Origin: Alcaligenaceae bacterium
Lineage (GTDB): Bacteria > Pseudomonadota > Gammaproteobacteria > Burkholderiales > Burkholderiaceae_B
Length of the DNA stretch: 64,000 bases
Assembly: GCA_013416405.1 (NCBI GenBank)
Contig: JACCET010000003.1
Span: forward strand, 336,936-400,935
Direction: 5' to 3'
Shown here: positions 31,594 to 41,401 of the stretch, piece after piece
How the letters are laid out: each line of letters opens with the position of its first letter
Numbering within the stretch: the first letter of the stretch is position 1
Made by a program: the position numbers and the translations under genes
The notes under the pieces: generated by a model
Seen by the model: only the letters and a program-made list of their open reading frames with translations
Databases searched by the model: none
What the model was told of the DNA's origin: nothing

Positions 31594-32831
31594 CGCTCTT
31601 CCTGGCGCATGCAGCCCCACAACACCATGAGGGTGATGAAGAAAAACAGCAAGGTGTCATTGCGGTACAGCACCACATGAGAGGCGCCCAGCATGCCGAA
31701 CACAACCAGCTGGCAGGTGCCGGCTATGGCCAGTATGCGCACATTGCACGACCCGGCGCGCAGCCGCCGGAAAAAGAACAGGAATGGGAATACGAACAGG
31801 GCCAGTATGGGTATCAGGCCAACCAGGCCCTGGCGCAGCATGGTTTCCAGATACAGATTGTGAGTATGGGCCAGATTCAGCACATGCGGATCCAGCTCTT
31901 TATTGGCCACCTGCTCTTCCAGTCTGGCCCGGTAATCCCTTTCATTCCAGCCGAAAATCGGCTTGTCGGGGATGTTGATCAGGGCGGCGCGCCAGAGCTC
32001 GAAGCGTCCGCTGATTGAACCCTGGGCATTGCCGTTTTCCACATAGCCCGAAATATCTTCCACGGCCTGGTCATAGCCCGCCTTGAGCGGGTTGCTGGGC
32101 ACGACGACATACCAGGCGCCCGCCGCCAGCAGGATGACCAGTGCCGCCATACAGGCGCGGTACAGATTGCCGCGATTGAAAGTACCCAGGCAAAACAGCA
32201 CAAACACCAGCGGCAGGGAAATCCAGGCGCCGCGAGTGCCTGACATAAGCGAGCCATAGCCGGCGGCCAATACACCCAGGCACAGTGCCAGCCGCCACGG
32301 CCACGGATGCGCAGTATTGTCACGCCGTGCCCAGAGCAGGCCTGCCACGCACAGTATCGCCAGCATGGTGCAAATGCCGCCAAAGCGCACGCCATTGGTC
32401 AGGCCATCCACATCGTCCATGCCCAGCCCGTAGATCTGCCACAAGGCGACTCCGCCCGCACCATACGAGCCCACGGCAACACCGGCCCAAAGCCACGACA
32501 GTCGCGGCGGTACCTGGATAAGCATCAGGAAAACTGGAATGGCCAGCAGGAAGCGGCTGGGTACATCCAGGGTAGACAGGGGGTTGCCGTGCCAGAAATA
32601 GATGAACACCGCCACGACAAAGAAGCCGGCCAGCGCGGCGATGCTGATTTTTTCTTCCATCGTCAGCGTGGGCAGGGGGCCTTGCGCCAGATAGAATGCA
32701 CTGGCTACCAGCAATAGGGCGGCGCCCACCGAATAGCCGGACGGCACCGATTGATTGATGGCGTAAAACAAAAAAACACTAATAGAAGTAATTAGTAGGT
32801 ATTGCTTACGTTTTGTTTCGAAACTAGGCAT
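31557..32831 (-). CDS. O-antigen ligase (WaaL/Wzy family) membrane protein
   Basis: A 424-residue polytopic protein with about ten to twelve hydrophobic segments and a large periplasmic loop (roughly residues 230-320). The loop contains SGRFELWRAALINIPDKPIF and ends in AHTHNLYLETMLRQGLVG, typical of the Wzy_C/WaaL family, including the catalytic-type His. It transfers polymerised O-antigen to lipid A-core in the periplasm. The gene overlaps the convergent HD-GYP gene and lies beside glycosyltransferases. Polymerase (Wzy) is the alternative, but with an ABC exporter in the locus a ligase is more likely. Confidence 0.8.
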   Translation of the reverse strand: MPSFETKRKQYLLITSISVFLFYAINQSVPSGYSVGAALLLVASAFYLAQGPLPTLTMEEKISIAALAGFFVVAVFIYFWHGNPLSTLDVPSRFLLAIPVFLMLIQVPPRLSWLWAGVAVGSYGAGGVALWQIYGLGMDDVDGLTNGVRFGGICTMLAILCVAGLLWARRDNTAHPWPWRLALCLGVLAAGYGSLMSGTRGAWISLPLVFVLFCLGTFNRGNLYRACMAALVILLAAGAWYVVVPSNPLKAGYDQAVEDISGYVENGNAQGSISGRFELWRAALINIPDKPIFGWNERDYRARLEEQVANKELDPHVLNLAHTHNLYLETMLRQGLVGLIPILALFVFPFLFFFRRLRAGSCNVRILAIAGTCQLVVFGMLGASHVVLYRNDTLLFFFITLMVLWGCMRQEERQSSGPSSSLAK

Positions 32832-32887
32832 CAGTCATGAGCACGCAAGGAAGTGGGCGGTGGCCTATTGTAGCGACTCTGTCGCGC

Positions 32888-33775
32888 TTAGGGCATGGGC
32901 CCGTAGCGCCCCGCCAGGCCGTCTTTAATGCCCCTAAGCATATACCCCAGCCGCCTGGCGCCCTGATCCAGGGCAAAGGGGTAGACCAGCAGCTTGAAGG
33001 CCATTTTGGCCAGGCTGGAAAACCGCCAGTACCAGGGCGTATAGCCGCGTTTCATAAGGTGTAGGGCATTGCGAAAGGCATAGTAGTGTCGAAACGGTGC
33101 GGGCAAGCCCACCCAGACCAGCCCCAGCACCTTTTTGCGGCCCTCGCCCAGCCTATGCCCCAGCAGGGCGGCCGGGTTCTTCACCACCCGATAGCCGTGC
33201 GACCTTAATCGCCAGCAATATTCAAAATCGACGGCGTCTATGAACAGGCCGTCGTCCATGCCGCCCACCACGTCGTACACCGCTTTGGGAATCAGGCTGC
33301 CCGAACTCAGGGTTTCAGACAGGCTGATGTAATCGGTGCCTGCTATGACCTGGCCTTTTTGAATGCGTGGCTGGCTGACTGCACCCGTCAGCTTGTCGTA
33401 GTCTTGCGGGCCCACCAGTCCGGGCTTGTGGCCGCCATGGCACAGCTCGTCGTAGGCCTGCACCAGACGGGCCACCATATGCTCATCGGCCACGCTGTCT
33501 TGATCCATTTGCAGGACAAAGTCGGCGCCTTGCTTGAAAGCGTGGGCCATGCCCAGGCTTTGCGCCCTGGCCACCCCCAGGTTGTCCTGAAAATTCAGCA
33601 CATCTACCATGCCGGCCGTATAGGTAAACGCAGTGGCCGAGTTATTGCAGACCACCACGGCGTCTACCTGGCTGGCGATGTTTGCAACGGCCTGCTCAAG
33701 CTCCGCCGGCGGCATGTTGTAGGCCACCAGCACGGCGCTTATTTTTCTGGAATCCGATCCAGAGTTGGTTGTCAT
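32888..33775 (-). CDS. Glycosyltransferase family 2, rhamnosyltransferase-like
   Basis: A 295-residue GT-A enzyme. The N-terminal nucleotide-sugar strand ISAVLVAYNMP and the metal motif in LQMDQDS (about residue 95) are present, followed by VDFEYCWRLRSHGYRV, the acceptor/catalytic segment common in rhamnosyltransferases. The ATG at 33775 shares its A with the stop of the upstream GT2 gene (TGATG); the TTG one codon earlier is less likely. With rfbBDAC nearby, dTDP-rhamnose is the probable donor. Confidence 0.82.
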   Translation of the reverse strand: MTTNSGSDSRKISAVLVAYNMPPAELEQAVANIASQVDAVVVCNNSATAFTYTAGMVDVLNFQDNLGVARAQSLGMAHAFKQGADFVLQMDQDSVADEHMVARLVQAYDELCHGGHKPGLVGPQDYDKLTGAVSQPRIQKGQVIAGTDYISLSETLSSGSLIPKAVYDVVGGMDDGLFIDAVDFEYCWRLRSHGYRVVKNPAALLGHRLGEGRKKVLGLVWVGLPAPFRHYYAFRNALHLMKRGYTPWYWRFSSLAKMAFKLLVYPFALDQGARRLGYMLRGIKDGLAGRYGPMP

Positions 33776-34608
33776 CAAGCATGACCCCGCAACTGGCTAT
33801 AAATGGCCCGCCTAAGCTGTGTTGGCACCAGCCTGGCCGCCGAGCGGGTCAGGAATATAGGCCAAGCCTTCCAGAAGGGCGTCATGCCCTGGACGATAAA
33901 GTAACGAGTAATCAGAAATTCGCTCTTGACGTAAGCCATGCCGCCACGCCGATCCAGCATTTGCGTGCCGGCCCGCGCCCTGACCAGGCACAGGGGCAGA
34001 TTGGCGCCCGCGTAGCCTGCGTGCATCAGCCTGGCCCACAAATACCAATCCTCCATCATGGGGAAGCTTTGGTAATTGCCCACGGCCAGCACGGCCGACT
34101 TCCGAAAGACCACGGTCATGTGATTGAAGGGATTTCGATAAGGCAGGCGCGCCCGTATATCGCTGCCCGACAGCGGCACGGTGCGCGTGCCCAGCCTGTC
34201 TTCGGTATTCGGGTCAATTTCAACTATGCAGGAACCGCAAAGGGCCAATTCGGGGTGTTGCGTCAGAAAGGAAATCTGCTGCTGAAAGCGGTCGGGTTCG
34301 CACAGATCATCGGTATCCATGCGGGCCACCAGTTCGTGGTGGCAAGCTTGCAGCCCTTGCGCCAGTGCGGGTCCCAGGCCCACGTTTTCAGGCAGGGGCA
34401 AGGTTCTGATGGGCAGCTTGCCGGCCCACTGTTCGACCACCGTCTGTAAGGTTGCCGGTATGGGGCCGTCAAAGACCAGTACAATTTCTGTCGCGGGCAA
34501 TGTTTGGGCAAGCAGGCTATTGAAGCAAGCGTCCAGATAGCCCGGATTTTCCTTGTGATACAGCGACATCAGTACTGAAAATGGGATCTCACTGCTCGCT
34601 GGGGACAT
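33775..34608 (-). CDS. Glycosyltransferase family 2
   Basis: A 277-residue GT2 enzyme starting [18 protein letters not shown], with the metal motif in [14 protein letters not shown] (near residue 97) and [11 protein letters not shown] (near 177), the ED-type catalytic segment. Its C-terminal third is basic and amphipathic, suggesting membrane association. It is the first gene of a two-gene GT unit and diverges from rfbB across 180 bp. A deleted copy of the same kind of gene survives at 52299-52505. Confidence 0.85.
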   Translation of the reverse strand: MSPASSEIPFSVLMSLYHKENPGYLDACFNSLLAQTLPATEIVLVFDGPIPATLQTVVEQWAGKLPIRTLPLPENVGLGPALAQGLQACHHELVARMDTDDLCEPDRFQQQISFLTQHPELALCGSCIVEIDPNTEDRLGTRTVPLSGSDIRARLPYRNPFNHMTVVFRKSAVLAVGNYQSFPMMEDWYLWARLMHAGYAGANLPLCLVRARAGTQMLDRRGGMAYVKSEFLITRYFIVQGMTPFWKAWPIFLTRSAARLVPTQLRRAIYSQLRGHA

Positions 34609-34788
34609 AGCGCTTATCGCTCAGGTGTGTGGTACGAAGGCGTAGCCATTATAGTCAATGGCAAATACGCTACATTTACTTACATGACCGGCCGCCTGCG
34701 CTTGATCAATTACGTGCAATCCATTCCAATAGCGTCAATAAACAGAATGGCCGCCCATCAAGGCGCCTATACAGGAATAAGAAAACAC

Positions 34789-35859
34789 ATGACCATCATA
34801 GTCACCGGCGGCGCCGGGTTTATCGGCTCGAACTTTGTCATCGACTGGCTGGCCCAGAGCGACGAACCCGTTGTTAATCTAGACAAGCTGACTTATGCCG
34901 GCAACCTGGCCAATCTGGCCGCTTTGCAGGGCGATGCCCGTCACCACTTCGTGCAGGGTGATATAGGCGACGCCGCGCTGCTGGCCCGCCTGCTTTCTGA
35001 ACATCGCCCGCGCGCCGTGATCAATTTCGCAGCCGAAAGCCATGTGGATCGCTCCATACATGGGCCGGAAGATTTCATACAGACCAATATCGTGGGCACC
35101 TTCCATTTGCTGGAAGCCGTTCGGGCCTACTGGAATGCGCTGGAAGGCGAAGAAAAAACCGATTTCCGCCTGCTGCACGTTTCCACCGACGAAGTATATG
35201 GTTCGCTGGACAAATCCGACCCGGCCTTTACCGAGACGCATCGCTACGAGCCCAACAGCCCTTATTCGGCCAGCAAGGCGGCCAGCGATCATCTGGTGCG
35301 CGCCTACCACCACACCTATGGCCTGCCGGTACTGACCACCAACTGCTCGAACAACTACGGCCCCTATCATTTCCCCGAAAAGCTCATCCCGCTGATGATA
35401 GTGAATGCGCTGGCGGGCAAGCCCCTGCCCATCTACGGCGACGGCCAGCAGGTGCGCGACTGGCTGTATGTAAAAGACCACTGCAGCGCCATACGCCGCG
35501 TGCTGCAGGCCGGCGAGCTGGGCGAAGTCTACAACGTGGGCGGCTGGAACGAAAAGCCTAATCTTGACATCGTCCATACCGTTTGCGCTCTGCTTGACGA
35601 ACTGCGCCCACGTCCCGACGGCAAAGCCTATAAAGATCAGATCAGCTATGTTACCGATCGCCCCGGCCACGATAGGCGCTACGCCATAGACGCGCGCAAG
35701 CTGGAGCGCGAACTGGGCTGGAAGCCCGCCGAAACCTTTGAAACCGGCATACGCAAAACCGTGCAATGGTATCTGGACAACCAGGAGTGGGTGGCGCAGG
35801 TGCAATCGGGCGCCTACCGCGATTGGGTCGACCAAAACTATAGCCAGCGCAAGGCCTAG
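34789..35859 (+). CDS. rfbB: dTDP-glucose 4,6-dehydratase
   Basis: First rhamnose-pathway enzyme after activation: converts dTDP-glucose to the 4-keto-6-deoxy sugar. The 356-residue product has the NAD motif [13 protein letters not shown] (residues 5-17), the catalytic STDEVYGSL and [15 protein letters not shown] with the Tyr-x3-Lys pair. The ATG at 34789 (MTIIVTGG) is the family start with AGGAA upstream; the ORF extends 54 codons further left without homology. It leads the operon rfbBDAC. Confidence 0.95.
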   Translation: MTIIVTGGAGFIGSNFVIDWLAQSDEPVVNLDKLTYAGNLANLAALQGDARHHFVQGDIGDAALLARLLSEHRPRAVINFAAESHVDRSIHGPEDFIQTNIVGTFHLLEAVRAYWNALEGEEKTDFRLLHVSTDEVYGSLDKSDPAFTETHRYEPNSPYSASKAASDHLVRAYHHTYGLPVLTTNCSNNYGPYHFPEKLIPLMIVNALAGKPLPIYGDGQQVRDWLYVKDHCSAIRRVLQAGELGEVYNVGGWNEKPNLDIVHTVCALLDELRPRPDGKAYKDQISYVTDRPGHDRRYAIDARKLERELGWKPAETFETGIRKTVQWYLDNQEWVAQVQSGAYRDWVDQNYSQRKA

Positions 35860-35867
35860 CCGCTTAG

Positions 35868-36755
35868 ATGAAAATATTATTACTGGGAAAAAACGGCCAA
35901 CTGGGCTGGGAGCTGCAGCGCAGCCTGGCACCCTTGGGCGAGGTCGTGGCCTTCGGGTCCAGCGGCCAGGGTAATCTGGCCGACCTGGATGGCCTGGCGC
36001 AAACCGTAAGCAGCGTAGCGCCCGACGTCATCGTCAATGCCGGGGCCTACACGGCGGTGGACAAAGCCCAGAGCGAACCCGGGCTGGCCCAGCTTGTGAA
36101 TGCCAGCGCGCCGGGCGTATTGGCCGACCAGGCCAGGCGGCTGGGCGCCTGGCTGCTGCACTATTCCACCGATTATGTGTTCGACGGCTCGGGCGACACC
36201 CCATGGCGCGAATCCGACCCCACCGGCCCGCTCAATGTGTATGGACGCAGCAAGCTGGCGGGCGAAGCCGCCATCCTGGCCTCGGGCTGTCGGCACCTGA
36301 TTTTTCGCACCAGCTGGGTGTATGCGGCACGTGGTGGCAATTTTGCCAAGACCATGCTGCGCCTGGGCGGCGAGCGCGACCAACTTACCGTGATAGCCGA
36401 TCAGTTTGGCGCGCCCACCGGCGCCGACCTGCTGGCCGATGTCAGCGCCCACGCCATCCGCTCGGCCATCCAGCGCCCGGAAGTGAGCGGTCTTTACCAC
36501 CTGGTGGCGGGCGGCGAAACCAGTTGGCACGGCTACGCCAGCCATGTGCTGGAATGGGCGCGCAAGGCCGGCCGGCCCATCAAGGTGGCGCCCGAGGCCA
36601 TTGCGCCCGTGCCCACCAGCGCCTTTCCCACCCCGGCCCGGCGCCCCGGCAATTCGCGCCTGAACACCCAAAAACTACAAACTACCTTCGGGCTCACGCT
36701 GCCGCATTGGCAAACAGGCGTGGAACGCCTGCTGACCGAAATTCTAGAGAACTGA
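35868..36755 (+). CDS. rfbD: dTDP-4-dehydrorhamnose reductase
   Basis: Last step of dTDP-L-rhamnose synthesis; reduces dTDP-4-dehydrorhamnose with NAD(P)H. The 295-residue SDR has [14 protein letters not shown] at the N-terminus, [12 protein letters not shown] and the YxxxK pair in [11 protein letters not shown]. It starts 8 bp after rfbB and is followed after 4 bp by rfbA. Confidence 0.95.
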   Translation: MKILLLGKNGQLGWELQRSLAPLGEVVAFGSSGQGNLADLDGLAQTVSSVAPDVIVNAGAYTAVDKAQSEPGLAQLVNASAPGVLADQARRLGAWLLHYSTDYVFDGSGDTPWRESDPTGPLNVYGRSKLAGEAAILASGCRHLIFRTSWVYAARGGNFAKTMLRLGGERDQLTVIADQFGAPTGADLLADVSAHAIRSAIQRPEVSGLYHLVAGGETSWHGYASHVLEWARKAGRPIKVAPEAIAPVPTSAFPTPARRPGNSRLNTQKLQTTFGLTLPHWQTGVERLLTEILEN

Positions 36756-36759
36756 AACC

Positions 36760-37647
36760 ATGACGCAACGCAAAGGCATTATCCTGGCCGGAGGCTCCGG
36801 CACCCGCCTGCACCCCGCCACGCTGGCCATCAGCAAGCAATTGCTGCCGGTCTACGACAAACCCATGATCTACTACCCGCTCAGCACATTGATGCTGGCC
36901 GGCATACGCGACATTCTGATTATTTCCACGCCGCAAGACACCCCGCGATTCGAACAATTGCTGGGCGACGGCAGCCAGTGGGGGCTGAACCTGCAGTATG
37001 CCGTGCAGCCCAGTCCCGACGGCCTGGCGCAGGCCTTCGTGATAGGCAAGGACTTCATAGGCAATAACCCGTCGGCTCTGGTGCTGGGCGACAACATCTT
37101 CTATGGCCACGACTTTCACAAGCCGCTGGCCAGCGCCATGCAGCGCACACAAGGCGCCAGCGTGTTTGCCTACCATGTGCACGATCCCGAGCGCTATGGC
37201 GTGGCCGAATTCAACCAGGACGGCAAGGTGTTGTCGCTGGAAGAAAAGCCACTGGAACCCAAATCCAACTACGCAGTCACCGGCCTGTACTTCTACGACA
37301 ACCAGGTCGTGGACCTGGCGCGCGACCTGCAGCCTTCACCACGCGGCGAGCTGGAAATCACCGACCTGAACCGCCTGTACCTGGAGCAGGAACAGCTGCA
37401 TGTGGAAATCATGGGCCGTGGCTATGCCTGGCTGGACACGGGCACGCACGAATCGCTGCTGGAAGCGGGCCAGTTCATTGCCACCCTGGAAAACCGCCAG
37501 GGCCTGAAGGTGTCCTGTCCGGAAGAAATCGCCTTTCGCCAGAAATGGATAGATGTCGAGCAGCTTAAAAAGCTGGCCAAGCCTTTAAGCAAGAACGGCT
37601 ACGGCAAATACCTGACGCAAATCTGTAAAGAACAGCGCAGCCGCTAA
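36760..37647 (+). CDS. rfbA: Glucose-1-phosphate thymidylyltransferase
   Basis: Activates glucose-1-phosphate with dTTP to start dTDP-rhamnose synthesis. The 295-residue protein carries [20 protein letters not shown] (residues 7-26), the nucleotide-binding loop, then [19 protein letters not shown] and later [11 protein letters not shown]. Full length. Third gene of rfbBDAC. Confidence 0.96.
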   Translation: MTQRKGIILAGGSGTRLHPATLAISKQLLPVYDKPMIYYPLSTLMLAGIRDILIISTPQDTPRFEQLLGDGSQWGLNLQYAVQPSPDGLAQAFVIGKDFIGNNPSALVLGDNIFYGHDFHKPLASAMQRTQGASVFAYHVHDPERYGVAEFNQDGKVLSLEEKPLEPKSNYAVTGLYFYDNQVVDLARDLQPSPRGELEITDLNRLYLEQEQLHVEIMGRGYAWLDTGTHESLLEAGQFIATLENRQGLKVSCPEEIAFRQKWIDVEQLKKLAKPLSKNGYGKYLTQICKEQRSR

Positions 37648-37668
37648 GGCGCCACCAAGGAAGCATTC

Positions 37669-38214
37669 ATGCAAATCACATCACTGGCCATTCCCGACGT
37701 CAAACTGCTGGAACCCAAGGTATTTGGCGACGATCGCGGCTTTTTCCTGGAAAGCTATAACCAGAAAGGCTTTGAAGCAGCCATAGGCCGCCAGGTATCG
37801 TTCGTGCAAGACAACCACAGTCGCAGCGCCAAGGGCGTGTTGCGCGGGTTGCACTATCAAATTGAGCAGGCCCAGGGCAAGCTGGTGCGCGTGGTGCAGG
37901 GCGAAGTCTTTGATGTGGCCGTAGACGTGCGCAAAAGCTCGCCCACCTTCGGGCACTGGGTGGGCGAAATTCTGTCGGCCGAGAACAAGCGCCAGCTTTG
38001 GGTGCCCGAAGGCTTTGCCCACGGCTTTTTGGTGTTGAGCGACAGCGCCGAATTCCTGTACAAGGTCACCGAATACTATGCGCCGCAATACGAGCGCAGC
38101 ATAGCCTGGAACGACCCGCAGCTGAACATTGCCTGGCCCGGCGGCCTGACCCCGCTGTTGTCGGGCAAAGATGCCCAGGGCAGCAGTTTCGCCGACGCCG
38201 AACTGCCAGACTGA
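37669..38214 (+). CDS. rfbC: dTDP-4-dehydrorhamnose 3,5-epimerase
   Basis: Epimerises the 4-keto sugar at C3 and C5. The 181-residue cupin has FVQDNHSRSAKGVLRGLHYQ with the catalytic His, DVAVDVRKSSPTFG and VPEGFAHGFLVLSD. AAGGAAG lies before the ATG. Last intact gene of the rhamnose operon; the following 500 bp hold gene remnants. Confidence 0.95.
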   Translation: MQITSLAIPDVKLLEPKVFGDDRGFFLESYNQKGFEAAIGRQVSFVQDNHSRSAKGVLRGLHYQIEQAQGKLVRVVQGEVFDVAVDVRKSSPTFGHWVGEILSAENKRQLWVPEGFAHGFLVLSDSAEFLYKVTEYYAPQYERSIAWNDPQLNIAWPGGLTPLLSGKDAQGSSFADAELPD

Positions 38215-38247
38215 TTCAGAACGGTATAGTTGTAACGACACATCAAA

Positions 38248-38472
38248 ATGATGGCAGGAAGGAACCATAAGTGCCCCAACAATCTGACCACGATTTTTAT
38301 CGTCATCGCCGCTTACAACGAAGAAACCGCTATTGCACAGACAGTTTTCCACGCAAAAGCAGTGTTACGGAATCTCATCGTTTTGGATGATGACTCGGTC
38401 GACGCCATTGCGCAGACTACGGCCACGGCAGGCGCGTATGTTGTGCCGACTGCAGCACAGGGTTGGCATTGA
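38248..38472 (+). pseudogene. Glycosyltransferase family 2 remnant
   Basis: A 74-codon frame contains the GT2 opening IFIVIAAYNEETAIAQTV and LIVLDDDSVDAIAQ, the nucleotide-binding start and the first acidic motif of this family. Then the frame ends. A full GT2 would need another 150-200 residues; none are found in any frame downstream. It lies between rfbC and the small membrane remnant. Confidence 0.6.
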
Positions 38473-38510
38473 TGCCCCGTCAATCCAGCCATTCAACTTG
38501 AAGGTATCGT

Positions 38511-38717
38511 GTGCTCTTTACTTATTTGATAGCCTTGCTGTGGGTGCTGCAAAGGATCTCCCTGGGCAAGGCCTACCCCTTGATGGCGTTGGCATTTGTT
38601 CTGGTCACCATAGGCAGCCACCTTGGCTTCGGTGAGCGTTTCCAGCCCCTGTATTTTCTGGGAGTGATCTTCATCGGAGTAGGTATGTCATTGCCTTGCG
38701 AGCCTAAGATTCTATGA
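38511..38717 (+). pseudogene. Truncated small multidrug/ArnE-like flippase fragment
   Basis: A 68-codon frame from a GTG with AAGG just before it. RISLGKAYPLMALAFVLVTI and the following two-helix pattern resemble the second half of EamA/SMR-type lipid-sugar flippases such as ArnE/ArnF. About half the usual length is missing. Its TGA overlaps the ATG of the DUF2142 gene (ATGA), so it may still be translated and coupled. Calling it a remnant is my preference; a real 68-residue protein is possible. Confidence 0.5.
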
Positions 38718-40120
38718 AATGTCGAATTGAAAAGGTTTTTGCCAGTAAAACCATCTTGATCATATTGCTGTTGCTTATTGGATGTGTTTTTTTATCGACT
38801 GTTATTCCGCCCTTGAAGTCTCCGGATGAGCACGAGCATATCAAACGGGCCTATCTCTTGGGCAAGGGTGTTTTTATACTGGATCAGTCGAAAGGTGCAT
38901 CCAGTGGAGGGTACATTGATACTGGTTTGTTGGAGTATTTTAAGAGCTACCCGATAGCGGATGATAGACTCTCGGCGCGGGGGCTTGAGGCGGCCAATGA
39001 AATCAAATGGACCAGCTTGCGGCTATATGTGCCGGCGCCGGGCACGGGCTACTATTTTCCCCTGATTTATGCGCCACAGACAGTGGGCCTTGTAGCAGGT
39101 GAGACACTGGGGCTGACTGTCGATAAGTCTTACAGGCTGGCAAGAGCTACTTCGCTTTTTGCAGTGCTATTACTGATTTTTGCTGCCTTTAGAATATCCG
39201 CCGCGAATCCCTTGGTTCTGGCGCTTATCGTAATGCCCATGAGCCTGTTTCAGTTTTCCTCGGCCGGCCTGGATGGAATTGCAGTTGCCTGGGCCTTGTT
39301 TGCAGTTTCAGTGTTCATTCGAGCAGCAAGGGACAAGTCGCTTGCTCCGGCGTGGAGCGAGTATGCGCTGGCTATTGCTGTTGTGATTCTTGCGACCAGT
39401 AGGATTCATACGCTCCCGATGGTTTTTTTGCTGGTGGCGGCTTTTTTTCATACCAGAAAAAAAAGGGCGCTGTACTTGTTTGCAGCCTCTATGTTGTTTG
39501 TGCTTGGCTGGACGTTTATCGCGGTCAAGAGCACCGTAGATTTGAGAGTCGCCATTAACGAGTCCACCTTTGGGTTGGTCAGCTTTTATTTTCAGAACCC
39601 TGTCAGCTTTGCGCAAGTTCTATGGAGCACCGTGTCCGACTACGATACTCGTGATTTCTATTACCGAACTTTTTTAGGAGTGCTTGGGTGGCTGGATGCC
39701 CCGTTTGAAAAGAGGTATTACAACTATTTTGGATTATTTGTTTTCGTCATCGCCGCGTTGACTGTTTCTTTACGTGGCATCAGAGACGAATGGCCGCAAC
39801 GAGTGTGGCTGATCTTAGTTGCTTTGGCTTCCATCATTTTTATTTTCTTCGCCCTGCTTGTAACCTGGACGCCGCACCCCGCAGATAAAATACAGGGGGT
39901 ACAAGGAAGATATTTCCTGATCCCGGCAGTGCTGCTGGCCTACGGCATTGCCGGCACAGATGGGCTTTTCGGTAATCTACGGGGAAAGCTTGCTACTTTT
40001 CTGTGCCTGATGTTTTTTCTGTTTTCGGTTTCAGCGTCTACCAGCCTAATGCTCTATAGATATTACCTGCCTCCGTTTGTCATTCCAGACGTAAGCCGGG
40101 CGTTAGCGTTTTCCGCGTAG
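38714..40120 (+). CDS. DUF2142 family polytopic membrane protein
   Basis: A 468-residue inner-membrane protein with about ten to twelve hydrophobic segments. The early motif PPLKSPDEHEHIKRAYLL (near residues 36-53) is the DUF2142 hallmark, resembling the acidic first-loop motif of GT-C glycosyltransferases. Members sit in O-antigen and wall-glycan loci and are thought to transfer sugars from lipid carriers, but the reaction is not established. The DNA is clearly A/T-richer than the rfb genes, suggesting acquisition. It converges with the next gene, overlapping by 18 bp. Confidence 0.75.
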   Translation: MKCRIEKVFASKTILIILLLLIGCVFLSTVIPPLKSPDEHEHIKRAYLLGKGVFILDQSKGASSGGYIDTGLLEYFKSYPIADDRLSARGLEAANEIKWTSLRLYVPAPGTGYYFPLIYAPQTVGLVAGETLGLTVDKSYRLARATSLFAVLLLIFAAFRISAANPLVLALIVMPMSLFQFSSAGLDGIAVAWALFAVSVFIRAARDKSLAPAWSEYALAIAVVILATSRIHTLPMVFLLVAAFFHTRKKRALYLFAASMLFVLGWTFIAVKSTVDLRVAINESTFGLVSFYFQNPVSFAQVLWSTVSDYDTRDFYYRTFLGVLGWLDAPFEKRYYNYFGLFVFVIAALTVSLRGIRDEWPQRVWLILVALASIIFIFFALLVTWTPHPADKIQGVQGRYFLIPAVLLAYGIAGTDGLFGNLRGKLATFLCLMFFLFSVSASTSLMLYRYYLPPFVIPDVSRALAFSA

Positions 40121-41401
40121 CAAGCGTAGTGGCGCGCTTAGCGCTCTTCCCAGGCGGAAGCTGTTGGATGTCCGAATAGCTTCAATGTGGCGCTGTGCTT
40201 CATTCAGACTGTTGCCGCAGTGATGCAGTTCATCTTCCAGGGCGCTGATTCTGGAAAGCTGGCTGTTTGCATGTGCCAGCGCTTCTTGCAGACGCTGGTT
40301 GTCTTCGTTGACTCGATGGCTTTCCTGGCTGATTCGATGGTGCTCCGACTGCAGGGCCTGGATCGGATCGACATAGACATTCAGGGCTTGAGGCGTGGCC
40401 GGGGCGAAAGGGTCGCCCAGCCTGGTCTTCTCGGCATTCGGAAGATCGCGGTAGGCACGCCGATGGGCAATATCGATCAGTGTTCCGTCCTGAAACCGGG
40501 AAAACGAGTACTCGTCTGCGTAGGCGTCAGTTTCCAGCCGGTTATTGGCGATTTCAACAGCGTATTCCAGAGCAATGGTCTCAATGGCCGAGCCGGCCTC
40601 AGCACGCATACGGTTTTGATGCCGCGATAGGGCTGCCGGGTCGTCGTAGACAAAGCCGGAAAAATGGAAGAACACCAGTTTGCCATCGGATGTTATCCAA
40701 TTAGCATCCGTATCGCGCTCCAAATGCCGCTGTAGTGCGTTCCAGTAGGCAAAGTTGTAACCATGATGGTGCCATACGCGCAGCGTGGGGATGAAGCTGG
40801 AAACGAGTGCGCCGTAGAACTGGTCCACAAAGTAAAAATGATGTGGGTGGAATATGCAGTGATCGGTTAGGCGTTCCGACCACCACTCTAGAAAGCGGCC
40901 GGCGTATTCGCCCTTTGCTAGCCCCAGAAAGCCAAAGTTGTACTGGCCGCAGCGGATCATATTCTCTGTTGTGGGGGCCAGGCCATCGTCGGGCAGAGGC
41001 TCGGTAATGTGCGGGGTTACAACAGCTTCGTGTTCGTCGAGGACTGCCCAAAGCTCGCTCAACGGCTGATAGACTTTGATATCGGGATCAAGGTAAATGA
41101 CGGTATCGTTGCCTCTGCCGAACAGATCTTGGAATACAAAGGGTTTGACGGCGGTATTCAGCTCAGTGACATCGTACTGAAAGGCCATGCGCGTGGCGTC
41201 AGGTAGTGTTAGCTGGTTCATGTGCAAAACTTCGCAATTCAGCATTTGCCCGAGCGCTTGTAGTCTGCCGCTTTCCCACTCGCGCTCTACCAATACCAAG
41301 ACCCGATGGCTGTCCGGCTCATGCGCGAGCAATGAATCCATCAATACTTTTGCGGTGGCCAGGTAGTTGGCAGAGCATATGGTGAATATTGAGCGTTTCA
41401 T
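40103..41401 (-). CDS. GT-A (GT8-like) glycosyltransferase with C-terminal coiled coil
   Basis: A 432-residue protein. The N-terminal 300 residues look like a retaining GT-A domain: FTICSANYLATAKVLMDSL at the start, the metal motif in IYLDPDIKVYQPL (near residue 100), and QYNFGFLGL and DQFYGALV later. Residues about 345-410 are a coiled coil ending in the motif SNSFRLGRALSAPLRLL. The same N-terminal domain opens the 1,128-residue protein at 47231-50617. It overlaps the preceding small gene by 4 bp (ATGA). The sugar transferred is unknown. Confidence 0.75.
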   Translation of the reverse strand: MKRSIFTICSANYLATAKVLMDSLLAHEPDSHRVLVLVEREWESGRLQALGQMLNCEVLHMNQLTLPDATRMAFQYDVTELNTAVKPFVFQDLFGRGNDTVIYLDPDIKVYQPLSELWAVLDEHEAVVTPHITEPLPDDGLAPTTENMIRCGQYNFGFLGLAKGEYAGRFLEWWSERLTDHCIFHPHHFYFVDQFYGALVSSFIPTLRVWHHHGYNFAYWNALQRHLERDTDANWITSDGKLVFFHFSGFVYDDPAALSRHQNRMRAEAGSAIETIALEYAVEIANNRLETDAYADEYSFSRFQDGTLIDIAHRRAYRDLPNAEKTRLGDPFAPATPQALNVYVDPIQALQSEHHRISQESHRVNEDNQRLQEALAHANSQLSRISALEDELHHCGNSLNEAQRHIEAIRTSNSFRLGRALSAPLRLLRGKR

